Made by a program: the position numbers and the translations under genes. From Clostridium yunnanense (GTDB lineage Bacteria; Bacillota; Clostridia; Clostridiales; Clostridiaceae): DNA of 64,000 nt. The stretch spans positions 186,001 through 250,000 of the forward strand of contig NZ_JAENHN010000010.1 in assembly GCF_016595795.1 (NCBI RefSeq). Reading direction: 5' to 3'. Shown here in pieces: positions 38,642 through 47,697 of the stretch (positions are counted from its first letter, which is position 1; every line of letters starts with the position of its first letter). Under the pieces are notes generated by a model, which did no database searches, was not told where the DNA came from, and was given only the letters and a program-made list of their open reading frames with translations.

Positions 38642-39502
38642 TTAAGTAAAAGAATACAAGGAATACTTTTTAGGAGATATGCCAACCGTTTTCGTAAAGG
38701 CCTTCAAGAAATTACTATAATCGTTGAATCCACATTTCTCGCATACATCATTTACATTAGAGCCTGATGCAAGAAGCGATTTAGCAATACTGATTCTTCT
38801 TGCAGTAATATACTTATTAATTGTAGTTCCAGTAGTAGATTTAAATATTCTACATAAATAAGAACTACTTATATAGAAATGCTTTGATAAGCTTTCAATA
38901 GTGATTGGATTACAGATATTAAGATTTACATAAGTAAGTATATCTTCAACCAATTCATTATATTTGTAAGAGGTATCTTTTAAATCATCCATAGCACTAT
39001 CTTGGTATAATGAATTAATCATTACTAACAACTCCATGAATGAGCTTTTCTCAATAATATCACTTCCATATGCTTCAACAGAATTGATCTTATTAACATA
39101 ATACATAAATCTTTGCTGCTGATCTTTTGTCAATGACAACTTATGATTAAAGTTTTCTGGGCGGAAGGAAAAACAATAATCTAAATCAGTTATTGCAGTA
39201 GAAAGACTTCGTACAAATTCAGGATGTACAGGTATAACTATTCGTTCTAGCTTCATCTGATCGGTTTGAGATAAATAATGGCTTTCGTATTGGTTAATTA
39301 CAAATAAATCTCCTGGATTTATGTCATAGAACTTATTATTTATCAAAAATTGCTTACTGCCACAGATTGAATAATATATCTCATAACAATCATGAACATG
39401 AATATCCATACTTTTCTCGTCTTTATACAGATGGGCAATTGCGAAACTTTTTGTGTTCATACATTGTAATATTGACTCTTTACACGAATTCAGCTCTTTC
39501 AA
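38642..39502 (-). CDS. AraC family regulator with N-terminal cupin
   Basis: 286 residues: cupin-like sensor half (HVHDCYEIYYSICGSKQF at ~32-50), then an AraC DNA-binding domain from ~185 (ITIESLSKHFYISSSYLCRI and CGFNDYSNFLKAFTKTVG). It is divergent from the RpiB-like gene, the most likely target. No sugar specificity can be read. Confidence 0.85.
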   Translation of the reverse strand: MKELNSCKESILQCMNTKSFAIAHLYKDEKSMDIHVHDCYEIYYSICGSKQFLINNKFYDINPGDLFVINQYESHYLSQTDQMKLERIVIPVHPEFVRSLSTAITDLDYCFSFRPENFNHKLSLTKDQQQRFMYYVNKINSVEAYGSDIIEKSSFMELLVMINSLYQDSAMDDLKDTSYKYNELVEDILTYVNLNICNPITIESLSKHFYISSSYLCRIFKSTTGTTINKYITARRISIAKSLLASGSNVNDVCEKCGFNDYSNFLKAFTKTVGISPKKYSLYSFT

Positions 39503-39972
39503 GATAGATTCACCTCTTTGTAATCTAGTAAATATTAAAACCTATATTCCAAAATATCTGATGAAAATCCATTCAAATTTCAATAATATATGTAGGATAT
39601 AATCTTTAAATTATAATAGTTCTTTCATATATAGCATCTCTTGCATAAACACTTAATTTAAACGATAGTCTTAGATATTCAAAATCATATAATTGATATA
39701 AGTATAAATTCGTTGTTCAATAATTGCAATATTTAATATAAAAAATAACAAGAAATTGAAAATGTTAATTGTTATACTAGAAGTATAAAGTAGAACAGAA
39801 GGTATTATGGAATAAGAGATGTTCTTGGTATCAAGGGCTATAGATTTCGTAAATAGGCATATTCCTTATACTTACGTATGTATCTTAGCTTACGTAGAAA
39901 AATAGACTCAAGAAGATATCAAAAAATAAGATTAGTATATAGATTAAAATGTGAATTGGAGGAACTTATAAC
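39503..39972. other. Divergent control region of araC and the RpiB-like gene
   Basis: A 470-base gap. CTTACGTA occurs as direct repeats at 39871-39878 and 39889-39896, a possible AraC-type half-site pair about 80 bases before the isomerase start. No gene is seen. Confidence 0.4.
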
Positions 39973-40611
39973 ATGAAGATAGCATTAATTAACGAAAATA
40001 GTCAGGCGTCAAAAAATGAGATAGTTTATACTGCCCTAAAGAAAGTTGTAGAACCTATGGGACATCAAGTTTTCAATTATGGTATGTATGGGGCAGAGGA
40101 TAAGAACTCTCTTACTTATGTGCAAAATGGTATATTAACAGCCATATTACTAAATTCTGGTGCAGTAGATTATGTAATAACTGGTTGTGGTACCGGTGCA
40201 GGTGCTATGCTTGCATGTAACTCATTTCCAGGAGTTATATGTGGGTATGTAGTAGATCCTTCAGATGCATATATGTTTGCTCAAATAAATGACGGAAATG
40301 CTATATCAATGCCATTTGCAAAAGGTTTTGGATGGGGAGCAGAATTGAATCTTCAATATGTTTTTGAAAGACTTTTTGAAGGAGAGAGTGGACAAGGATA
40401 CCCAAGAGATCGTGTTATACCTGAACAAAGAAATAAGAAGATATTAGATGAAGTTAAGAAGGTAACTTACAGAGACTTAGTAACGATTCTCAAAGAGCTA
40501 GATCAAGAGTTATTAAAGGGAGCTATAAGTGGAGAAAGATTCAAGGAATACTTCTTTGAAAACTGTAAGGATGAAAAGATTGCTGAATGTATTAAAGAAA
40601 TATTAGATTAA
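39973..40611 (+). CDS. RpiB/LacA/LacB family sugar-phosphate isomerase
   Basis: 212 residues. The LacAB/RpiB fold motifs are NYGMYG, VDYVITGCGTGAGAMLACN (the anion-binding, catalytic region) and the C-terminal dimer helix. It isomerises aldose and ketose phosphates or related sugar acids. It is longer than RpiB (~150), as in the broader sugar-isomerase family. The AraC regulator opposite suggests control by a specific sugar. No symbol is assigned because the substrate is uncertain. GGAGG lies before the ATG. Confidence 0.82.
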   Translation: MKIALINENSQASKNEIVYTALKKVVEPMGHQVFNYGMYGAEDKNSLTYVQNGILTAILLNSGAVDYVITGCGTGAGAMLACNSFPGVICGYVVDPSDAYMFAQINDGNAISMPFAKGFGWGAELNLQYVFERLFEGESGQGYPRDRVIPEQRNKKILDEVKKVTYRDLVTILKELDQELLKGAISGERFKEYFFENCKDEKIAECIKEILD

Positions 40612-40614
40612 TAT

Positions 40615-40714
40615 GGATGTACCACTTCATGATGAAATTTATATTTTTAAATTCTCACAACAGGATATGCATGAGATTTAAGAGTATATTTCAGAAAGGA
40701 GCGGTATATTTTTA
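40615..40714. repeat. Palindromic intergenic element, copy 2 (degenerate right end)
   Basis: The left end GGATGTACCACTTCATG and centre TTTTTAAATTCTCAC match the family. The right end is decayed (GGAGCGGTATATTTTTATA). It lies directly after the RpiB-like gene. Confidence 0.65.
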
Positions 40715-40929
40715 TAGTTAAATACTATTTTTGAATTCTATCATAAATAGTATTTAACTTTTTAGCAGTTGCAAATTTAGAAAAGTTCTTTAATTTAATA
40801 GCAAATAGGTATACAATAATATAAGAGTTATTGTTCACGTGAACAATGGCTTTAATTCTAGGGTGTGTAAAGTTTATTAGTGAGTTTTATGCTTGGTTTT
40901 ACACCTAAGAGGATATAATTGGACGGTGG

Positions 40930-42258
40930 ATGATAGTGACAACTGATATGACAAAAGGAAATATTTCTAAACATTTAATTACCTTTTCGATACCATTAAT
41001 TCTAGGTAACTTATTTCAGCTTACTTACAATGCTGCAGACTCTATCTTTGTAGGCCGTTATGTAGGTACTAAGGCCTTAGCAGCAGTAGGAACTGCAAAT
41101 CCTATTATGAATATTGTTATGTTCTTAATAATTGGTATCTGCATGGGTGCGTCAGTTTTGATGAGCGAATATTTTGGATCTGGTAATATAAAAAAACTTA
41201 AAAGAGAAGTTTCGACCACTATGATAGGTGGTTTTATATTTACATCCTGTGTAATTGCTTTTTGTGTAGTTTTTACAAAGCCGATTCTAAGATTAACAAG
41301 AACTCCTGAAGAGCTTATTCCAGATGCTTCGCTTTATTTAAGGATAATTTTCTTCGGACTTATATTCACATTTCTATATAATGTATTTGCTGCAACACTA
41401 AGAAGTATTGGAGATTCGAAAACCCCGCTAAAGTTTTTGATGATATCATCAGTTTTAAATGTACTCATGGACATACTTTTCCTAAAATACTTCAAGATGG
41501 GGGTAGAAGGAGCCGCTATTGCAACAGTTACTGCGGAGATGCTTTCAAGCATTTTTTGTATTACATATATATATTTGAAGGTGCCTTTGTTACGTTTTTC
41601 TAGAAAAGAAATGGTTTTAGATAAAACATTGCTTAGAATTACTATAAATTACAGTTGGGTAACTGCAATGCAGCAAACCTGTCTTTATGTAGGAAAAGTG
41701 TTAGTTCAGGGGGCTGTAAATCCACTTGGTGTGCAAGCTATAGCAGCATTCAATGCAGTTAATAGAGTAGATGATTTTGCTTTTATGCCACAACAGAGCA
41801 TCGCTCAAGCAATGACTACGTTTTTAGCTCAAAATAGAGGTGCAAAGAAAGAAGAACGAATTAAACCAGGATTGTGGACAGGCTTGAAGTTGGAATCTAT
41901 CTATTGGACTATAATTTTAGTAGTTGTCTTTTTCGGTTCAAGAAATATAATGAGGCTATTTATAAGTGGCAGTGATAGCATTGTTATTAATATGGGAATA
42001 ATCTATCTTCAGATGATGGCATTCTTTTATCTACTTCCTAGCTGGACTAATGGTATACAGGGATATTTTAGAGGAATGGGTGATTTAAAGATAACATTAA
42101 TGTCAACCTTCGTACAAATGATTGGACGAGTGATTTTCTCTTATATATTAGCTCCAAGATTTGGAGTTGCAGGTATAGCAGTGAGTTGTGGTCTAGGATG
42201 GATTGTAATGCTAAGCTATGAAGTGCCATTCTTTGTAAAGAGTATAAAGAAAAGCTAA
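40930..42258 (+). CDS. MATE family efflux transporter
   Basis: 442 residues, 12 predicted helices in two bundles, with MATE landmarks PLILGNLFQLTYNAADSIFV, the N-lobe GMGASVLMSEYFG and the C-lobe RVDDFAFMPQQSIAQAM. MATE proteins export cationic drugs or metabolites by Na+ or H+ antiport. The start is uncertain: ATG at 40930 follows GGTGG too closely, GTG at 40936 has the best spacing, and ATG at 40948 is also possible. Confidence 0.9.
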   Translation: MIVTTDMTKGNISKHLITFSIPLILGNLFQLTYNAADSIFVGRYVGTKALAAVGTANPIMNIVMFLIIGICMGASVLMSEYFGSGNIKKLKREVSTTMIGGFIFTSCVIAFCVVFTKPILRLTRTPEELIPDASLYLRIIFFGLIFTFLYNVFAATLRSIGDSKTPLKFLMISSVLNVLMDILFLKYFKMGVEGAAIATVTAEMLSSIFCITYIYLKVPLLRFSRKEMVLDKTLLRITINYSWVTAMQQTCLYVGKVLVQGAVNPLGVQAIAAFNAVNRVDDFAFMPQQSIAQAMTTFLAQNRGAKKEERIKPGLWTGLKLESIYWTIILVVVFFGSRNIMRLFISGSDSIVINMGIIYLQMMAFFYLLPSWTNGIQGYFRGMGDLKITLMSTFVQMIGRVIFSYILAPRFGVAGIAVSCGLGWIVMLSYEVPFFVKSIKKS

Positions 42259-42286
42259 TCTAAACCGTATTATTTGTAAAAAGAAA

Positions 42287-42333
42287 AAGTCTAAATGATA
42301 TTGATTTAAATTTTACCAATATCATTTAGACTT
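42287..42333. terminator. Strong bidirectional terminator
   Basis: A perfect 17-base stem, AAGTCTAAATGATATTG with CAATATCATTTAGACTT, and a 13-base loop lies between the convergent MATE and transpeptidase genes. Confidence 0.9.
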
Positions 42334-42361
42334 CTTTCAAATCGGTACTATTTGGTTAACC

Positions 42362-42745
42362 TTAAACAATCTTTACAACGGTACCTATAGGGACTAAATT
42401 TGATAACTCTAGTACATCTTTGTTATACATACGAATACAACCATTTGATACATTTTTTCCGATGGAAGCAGGATTATTAGTTCCATGAATTCCGTAATCG
42501 CCATTAGGAGCATCTAGTCCTAGCCACCTTACACCAAATGGGCCACCTGGATTGATTGCTTTATTTACTATCTTAAAAGTTCCTTTTGGAGTAGGGGTAG
42601 AGGCTTTACCAACAGCAACGGTATAAGACTTAAAAAATTTATCGGACTTAAACAAGGTTAAGGTATGAGCTCCTGTGTTAATTGTGATACTATAAATTGC
42701 TCTGTAATACTGAAAATAGTCATCTGAAAATGGATAGTCAAACAT
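42362..42745 (-). CDS. L,D-transpeptidase catalytic domain protein (YkuD family)
   Basis: 127 residues, essentially the YkuD catalytic domain alone. The conserved active-site motif spans YGIHGTNNPASIG and SNGCIRMYN, with the catalytic Cys in NGC. It makes 3-3 peptidoglycan cross-links or anchors proteins in related enzymes. No signal peptide or membrane segment is seen, which is unusual for a wall enzyme. GGAG lies before the ATG, and it is monocistronic. Confidence 0.88.
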   Translation of the reverse strand: MFDYPFSDDYFQYYRAIYSITINTGAHTLTLFKSDKFFKSYTVAVGKASTPTPKGTFKIVNKAINPGGPFGVRWLGLDAPNGDYGIHGTNNPASIGKNVSNGCIRMYNKDVLELSNLVPIGTVVKIV

Positions 42746-43131
42746 ATATTACTCCATAAAAAAATTATATAGAATATAGTATTTTGATTTATAAGAATAA
42801 GTGAGTATTAATTATAAGTAAAACTTTTAATAATTCAGAGTGTTTTTTTAAAAGTATATATTCATTGTATTTATATGGCAAATAGCCCTTGGAAACACCA
42901 GTATAATTATGCTTAAGTTTTATGAGATTTTTTCGTTAATTAATATATAATAGAAATACTAGGAGTGAGTATAAAGCCTTAAGTAGATGTGAAAGTTCTT
43001 TTAATATAAAAATATATATATTATTAATTCTTATGAATATTAATTCATAAATAAGATGTATGATTTGAGATATTAATCATTAAAAAACTATTCTAATATT
43101 ATGGCTTTAAATAAACCCCTATAATTCTATA
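42746..43131. other. Intergenic region upstream of the riboswitch
   Basis: Very AT-rich. A TATAAT at 43120-43125 lies just upstream of the riboswitch and is its probable -10 box. No gene is seen. Confidence 0.45.
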
Positions 43132-43137
43132 AAAAAT

Positions 43138-43260
43138 TGTAAAGGCAAATTTGTCGAAAGGCAAAGACGCAAAGCTATGGGTCTAAACGGTTATATACCG
43201 CAGGGTTGCCAGGTTGCCAGGATTCCTTTTAGGACCCTCCCGGCTTTCAATAGGAGGAGT
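43138..43260 (+). promoter_or_regulatory. c-di-GMP-I (GEMM) riboswitch with likely translational switch
   Basis: The aptamer core includes AAGACGCAAAGC, TATGGGTCTAA and CAGGGTTGCC, a good match to class I c-di-GMP riboswitches; GGCAA (43144) and TTGCC (43206 or 43214) can close it. The platform contains CCTCC at 43236-43240, complementary to the GGAGG ribosome-binding site at 43253-43257. Pairing would hide the site, so ligand-dependent rearrangement could control translation of the gene at 43265. Confidence 0.92.
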
Positions 43261-43264
43261 TTAT

Positions 43265-44182
43265 ATGTCAAATTCAAAGTTTTTCTTAGCACTATTTATG
43301 GCAGTATCGTTAGTTATCCCAACTCAAGCATTAGCAGTAAATAAAAATAGTGTTAAGACACAAGTTGTTACACAAACTGCAAGTACGCAAAATTCAACAT
43401 GGCTGTGGGATACACAGCAGATAGTAAGCAATTCAGATGCTATACTTAATTTTGTAGCAGCTAACAATGTTAAGAACATATATCTTCAAGTGAATTATAG
43501 CTTAAACCTTGATTCTTATAAGAACTTCATTAGAAAGGCCTCTGCAAAAAGTATAAGTGTACAAGCATTAGATGGAGCTCCAGATTGGGCATCAGATAAC
43601 GGTGCATATAAGCAGCAACAGCTTTTTGATTGGTTAAACAAGTATCAAAGCTCTGCATTAATAAATGAAAAATTTAATGGTGTACACTTAGATGTTGAGC
43701 CTTATTTAAATACACAGTATAACCAAAATATGAGTGGAGTTTTAGCTAACTATCAAAGTTTATTATTAGATGCAGTTAGCAAGACTAACGCGCTAGGTAT
43801 AAAGCTAGCGGTGGATGTACCATTCTGGTTTGATGGTGTAACTTACAATACTAAATATGGGACTGGCAACTTAGCAGAGTGGATAATAAAGAATGTAAAA
43901 AATGTAGTTATAATGGCTTACAGAGATACTGCAGCAGGAACAAATGGGATAATTAGCGTAGTTTCTAAGGAACTAAGCTTAGGTAAGTTATATGGTACTA
44001 AAGTTACAGTTGGAGTTGAAACTCAGAAGTCTAGTGAAGGCGATTTTATAAGCTTTTACGAAGAAGGACGAGCTTACATGAATCAAGAGTTGAATAAAGT
44101 TTATACAAGCTATAGTGGAAACTCAAGCTTTGATGGATTTGCAATTCATCATGCTATGAGTTGGATGGTTTTAAGAAAGTAA
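43265..44182 (+). CDS. Secreted protein with glycosidase-like TIM-barrel motifs, c-di-GMP controlled
   Basis: 305 residues with a signal peptide (cleavage after ALA, ~residue 24). FNGVHLDVEPYL and VVIMAYRD recall the GH18-type D-x-E catalytic strand and a later barrel strand, and WLWDTQQIV and NIYLQVNYSL the earlier strands. I cannot assign a substrate or confirm it is an active hydrolase. Control by a c-di-GMP riboswitch fits a surface, matrix or biofilm role. The ATG at 43265 has GGAGGAG five bases upstream; the in-frame region before it is untranslated leader. Confidence 0.75.
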   Translation: MSNSKFFLALFMAVSLVIPTQALAVNKNSVKTQVVTQTASTQNSTWLWDTQQIVSNSDAILNFVAANNVKNIYLQVNYSLNLDSYKNFIRKASAKSISVQALDGAPDWASDNGAYKQQQLFDWLNKYQSSALINEKFNGVHLDVEPYLNTQYNQNMSGVLANYQSLLLDAVSKTNALGIKLAVDVPFWFDGVTYNTKYGTGNLAEWIIKNVKNVVIMAYRDTAAGTNGIISVVSKELSLGKLYGTKVTVGVETQKSSEGDFISFYEEGRAYMNQELNKVYTSYSGNSSFDGFAIHHAMSWMVLRK

Positions 44183-44193
44183 CTCTATGTATT

Positions 44194-44232
44194 AACAGAC
44201 ATTCTTGAAAGAGGATGTCTGTTTCCTTTTAA
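44194..44232 (+). terminator. Terminator of the riboswitch-controlled gene
   Basis: AACAGACATTCT and AGGATGTCTGTT form a 12-base stem (one mismatch), followed by TTTCCTTTT. Confidence 0.85.
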
Positions 44233-44494
44233 AAGAATTTTATTAAATAGCCTTAAATAAGACTTGTTAGGAAGGTAAATTCTTGCTCCAATGAAGTTAC
44301 GAATTTCATGGAAAATAGGCTTTTGATTAAATTATACAAATAGAAAGAAAACAAATAAGCTATGATATAATTATAAAGGATACAAACCTCAGATATCTCA
44401 CTGTATTTAGGTTTGTGGAAAATTAGATATAGATAGAAAAAAGACCAGTGCATAGCATTTAACATGCACTAAACATGGACATGGAGGAACTAAA
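44233..44494. other. Intergenic region, no gene seen
   Basis: AT-rich leader of the KdgF-like gene. A minus-strand frame here has no ribosome-binding site and looks like chance. Confidence 0.4.
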
Positions 44495-44830
44495 ATGAAC
44501 AAGGCTTTTGTATACTCAGATCAATGTGAATTTCAATCTGCAGGAGAAGGTGTGCACAGAAAAATACTAGCATACGGTGAACAGCTAATGGCTGTAGAAG
44601 TGCATTTTGAAGAAGGGGCAGTGGGTACTCTACATAGTCATCCACATACTCAGCTTTCATATGTGTTAGAGGGAGAGTTTGAGTTTGAGATTGATGGAGT
44701 TAGGAATGTTGTTAAGAAGGGGGATACATTGTACAAACTTCCTAATGTAATACATGGATGTAAATGTATTAAAAAAGGAGTATTGTTAGATATATTTACT
44801 CCATATAGAGAAGATTTTATAAATAAATAA
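44495..44830 (+). CDS. kdgF: Cupin similar to pectin-degradation protein KdgF
   Basis: 111 residues, one cupin domain. The first metal-binding motif is HSHPHTQLSYVLEGEFEFEI and the second is the GDTLYKLPNVIHG His. The C-terminal LLDIFTPYREDF is typical of KdgF, which converts unsaturated uronates from pectin or alginate to linear ketouronates. The adjacent large beta-helix protein gene fits uronate-polymer use. GGAGG lies before the ATG. Confidence 0.75.
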   Translation: MNKAFVYSDQCEFQSAGEGVHRKILAYGEQLMAVEVHFEEGAVGTLHSHPHTQLSYVLEGEFEFEIDGVRNVVKKGDTLYKLPNVIHGCKCIKKGVLLDIFTPYREDFINK

Positions 44831-44862
44831 TAATAGGATATGATTATAGCTTAAAGCTTGTA

Positions 44863-44910
44863 AAGGGCGTCTTATATTTCATTTTTAAGAAATACTAAGA
44901 CAGCCCTTCT
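44863..44910. terminator. Bidirectional terminator
   Basis: AAGGGCgTCTTAtATTTC pairs with GAAATacTAAGAcaGCCCTT with small bulges, between convergent genes. Confidence 0.75.
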
Positions 44911-44920
44911 TTATTTCTAT

Positions 44921-47395
44921 TTATCTTATTTCTGTAAGTTTAAAGTAATCGGCAGTTAGGGTATATGGATCAGTAGTAGCAGTATTGCTTACATTCTTCC
45001 CGACTGCAACAAGTTTAAAAACTTTATTTCCAGCAGTATTAAAAGTAACATTTCCAAGATTTATTTCTGTAAATAAATTACCATTATAGTATTCGTCAAA
45101 TTGATCGCCTTGTTTAACTCCATCAATATAAAGTTGTCCAATTCCTTTTGAAGAGTGTTTTTTTACTTGTATTTTGACATTATAAGTTCCAGCTTCTGCT
45201 ACATTTACGATGAATTGAGCATAGTCGTTAACTGCATCAAACTTACAATATCCAAGAAGTCCATTACTTGCGCCACTATCAGCACCTGCAGCAAATGTGT
45301 CATCTGTTGAAGTCGATACTTGAAGAGATTCGCACTCATAAATTATTGAATCTGATATTTGAGTTTGAGATTGTGGATAGCGTACATCTATCCAGTTAAA
45401 GTTAGCAACCGTATTTGTGTCAGCAGTTCTTATCATGATTAGATATAAGTTATGAATTCCTGTAACTCCTGATACTGGAATATATTGGGTTGTATATGTA
45501 TTCCAGCTTCCAGTGCTAATTGTTGAAGCAGTGCCTATTAAAGGACCAGTTTTGCTATCAAGTCTTACTTCTATTTTAGAATTAGAACTTTGTGTAGCAT
45601 ATCTTAGAGCAATGCTAGAAACTCCACTTCCGAAATTAACGTTGTTATATTCAAGCCAAGAGCCATTTTTACCGCTAACAAAGGTTCCACCGTCTGTATC
45701 TACACAAGCTCCAAGAGAGATACCATCCTTTGAATTATAATATTCAGCTTGTATTTTTGAAGTTGCTTGACTAGGAAGCACTGATATTCCAGTTGCATAG
45801 GCTATATTAGTTAGATTCATAGCTTCTAGATTAACAGCTGGTGAAGGATTCCCAAGCATATAGATACTATCAAAGGTAATACCATTAAAGCTTGAAGAAG
45901 AACTTAATCCTTTGATCATACCAGGCTTTGTACCTTTATTGCGAACATTAATATTTTTTACCTTAACATTTGTGATAGGTCCTCCGCCTTCTCCAGAGCC
46001 ATTATTGATATTGAGATCGCACCAAGAAGCCACGTCACCATTAGTATTGCTAACATTTTCTATATCAATATTTTCAAAGGTTGCTGTATCGATTTTTGCT
46101 GTCCCATATTTATGATCTATTCCAATACCGGCAGAGCTGTCATAAACTACGCTGTTTTGGAAGGTTATATTAGTTTGATTTTGCCTAACTCCTTGACCTA
46201 TTTTATAACCGTAACAGTATGTCCAAGCTAGGCAGTTATTGAAGGTTATATTATCATTTGGTTCGGGATTTCCATGCCAGTTGACACTTATATTTGTGAA
46301 TAAATCTGGTATAGTCCAAGTTTTAGTTGAAAAGCTGTCGTCTAGAGAAATGGCAATGGCATTATCAACTTTTACATTTTGAGATTCGCATATATCAATG
46401 CCATCATCTTCACCAGTATTTAAGTGGTTAAAAATCTTAAAGTTTTTAAAGGTAAGATCGTTTGACCTTGCAGTTATTATTCCCCAAGACCCTGCATCTC
46501 TGAAGGTAATACCATCAACAGTAAAATTGCTGCAGTTTACAGGAACTAATAGATTAGTGCCTAAGTTTTTGGTGTTAGCCAAATAGTATCCGTTAGCATC
46601 TACCGTACCACGACCATATAGTTTTATGTTATCGGCATTTTCAGCGGTGTATATAAACCAAGTTACATCTCTACTTTGAGAAGTTTTATACCAGTGAGAG
46701 ATATAGTCAGCTGGATCATCGGTAGCACGAAGAACAGCCCCACCCTCTAGATAAACTGCTACATTACTCTTTAATTCAAGATTTCCTATCTTATAAATTC
46801 CAGCAGGTATATATACTATACCTTTAGCACCGTTGCCCATTTTTGTTCCATAGGCACTTGCATCGTTAATAGCGTTCTGTATTGCTTGTGATGTTTTAGC
46901 ACTGCCTGTGCTATCAGCATTATAAGGACTAGTCTTTACATTAAAGATACCAGTTCCTGAAGACGCAGGCTTGTCAGTCTCGATGGGATCTACAGTAATT
47001 ATCAATTTCTTTAAGCTGTTTATTGTAACAATCAGATATTGAGGACTGCTTACATTAAAGGAAAGCTTACCACCACTTGTGGTTCCTGTTAATCCAAGTT
47101 TCTTCGGACTTATATTATAGGTAGATATTGTAGAAGCACCTATAGCTGTAACATCAATTGTAGAAAACGTTTGAGCCATTGAAAATTCTGCGTAGTCGTA
47201 TTCGTCAGTGTATTTTACTACCGGTATATCAATTCCACCAGCTTTCAAGGAATAAGAAGATGAGGCTGAGTATATTGATGGTAGTGAATAAGATACAACA
47301 GTAGCCGCAGAGGCTTTTATAGGATTTAATAAGCCACTAATTAATATAAAAATTAATGCTAATGTAAGACTAAGAAGTTTCTTTAATTTAAACAT
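44921..47395 (-). CDS. Secreted parallel beta-helix glycosidase-like protein with two carbohydrate-binding domains
   Basis: An 824-residue exported protein with a signal peptide of ~30 residues and a beta-sandwich N-domain (~31-150). A right-handed beta-helix (~150-550) starts with FNVKTSPYNADSTG and YIPAGIYKIG. It carries acidic active-site-like motifs GEDDGIDICES and ISLDDSFSTKTW, comparable to GH28/GH49-type enzymes. Next come a CBM6-type domain (~560-690, IQAEYYNSKDGI, GSWLEYNNVNFG) and a second galactose-binding-like domain (~700-824, YECESLQV, ADYFKLTEI). The exact polymer is uncertain: pectic substrates suit the KdgF neighbour, but other families share this fold. Confidence 0.8.
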   Translation of the reverse strand: MFKLKKLLSLTLALIFILISGLLNPIKASAATVVSYSLPSIYSASSSYSLKAGGIDIPVVKYTDEYDYAEFSMAQTFSTIDVTAIGASTISTYNISPKKLGLTGTTSGGKLSFNVSSPQYLIVTINSLKKLIITVDPIETDKPASSGTGIFNVKTSPYNADSTGSAKTSQAIQNAINDASAYGTKMGNGAKGIVYIPAGIYKIGNLELKSNVAVYLEGGAVLRATDDPADYISHWYKTSQSRDVTWFIYTAENADNIKLYGRGTVDANGYYLANTKNLGTNLLVPVNCSNFTVDGITFRDAGSWGIITARSNDLTFKNFKIFNHLNTGEDDGIDICESQNVKVDNAIAISLDDSFSTKTWTIPDLFTNISVNWHGNPEPNDNITFNNCLAWTYCYGYKIGQGVRQNQTNITFQNSVVYDSSAGIGIDHKYGTAKIDTATFENIDIENVSNTNGDVASWCDLNINNGSGEGGGPITNVKVKNINVRNKGTKPGMIKGLSSSSSFNGITFDSIYMLGNPSPAVNLEAMNLTNIAYATGISVLPSQATSKIQAEYYNSKDGISLGACVDTDGGTFVSGKNGSWLEYNNVNFGSGVSSIALRYATQSSNSKIEVRLDSKTGPLIGTASTISTGSWNTYTTQYIPVSGVTGIHNLYLIMIRTADTNTVANFNWIDVRYPQSQTQISDSIIYECESLQVSTSTDDTFAAGADSGASNGLLGYCKFDAVNDYAQFIVNVAEAGTYNVKIQVKKHSSKGIGQLYIDGVKQGDQFDEYYNGNLFTEINLGNVTFNTAGNKVFKLVAVGKNVSNTATTDPYTLTADYFKLTEIR

Positions 47396-47697
47396 TTGTA
47401 ATCCCCCTTATAATTTAATAAGAATAAAAATGTATAACTCCTTTCTACTAAATTTAGATGGGAATATTATTGCATTTAATCGATGTATATGTTTACATTG
47501 GCTTTAATTATAAATTCTTCTTAGCGTTTATTACATGGAAAAAACTATAATGGATAGTAAAATTCTATAACTTTTACGCCATTAAGTGTCTGTTTTTACA
47601 ATTGTATACAAAATAGTTGTTATATCAATCAAAAAGAACACCTAAATAAGTGATTGCTTTTAGTTAATACATGATTTTCCCAGTGCGTAAAAGAAAG
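47396..47697. other. Intergenic region, promoter area of the beta-helix gene
   Basis: About 300 AT-rich bases between two minus-strand genes. No distinct operator, cre-like site or gene can be supported. Confidence 0.4.

Noticed and set aside
43214-43264. In-frame extension of the riboswitch-controlled gene into its leader
   Set aside because: It would start at TTG inside the aptamer and has no ribosome-binding site; GGAGGAG and the signal peptide fix the start at 43265.
44253-44465. Minus-strand 70-codon frame in the leader of the KdgF-like gene
   Set aside because: Low-complexity, Tyr/Phe/Leu-rich, with no ribosome-binding site; it looks like chance in AT-rich DNA.
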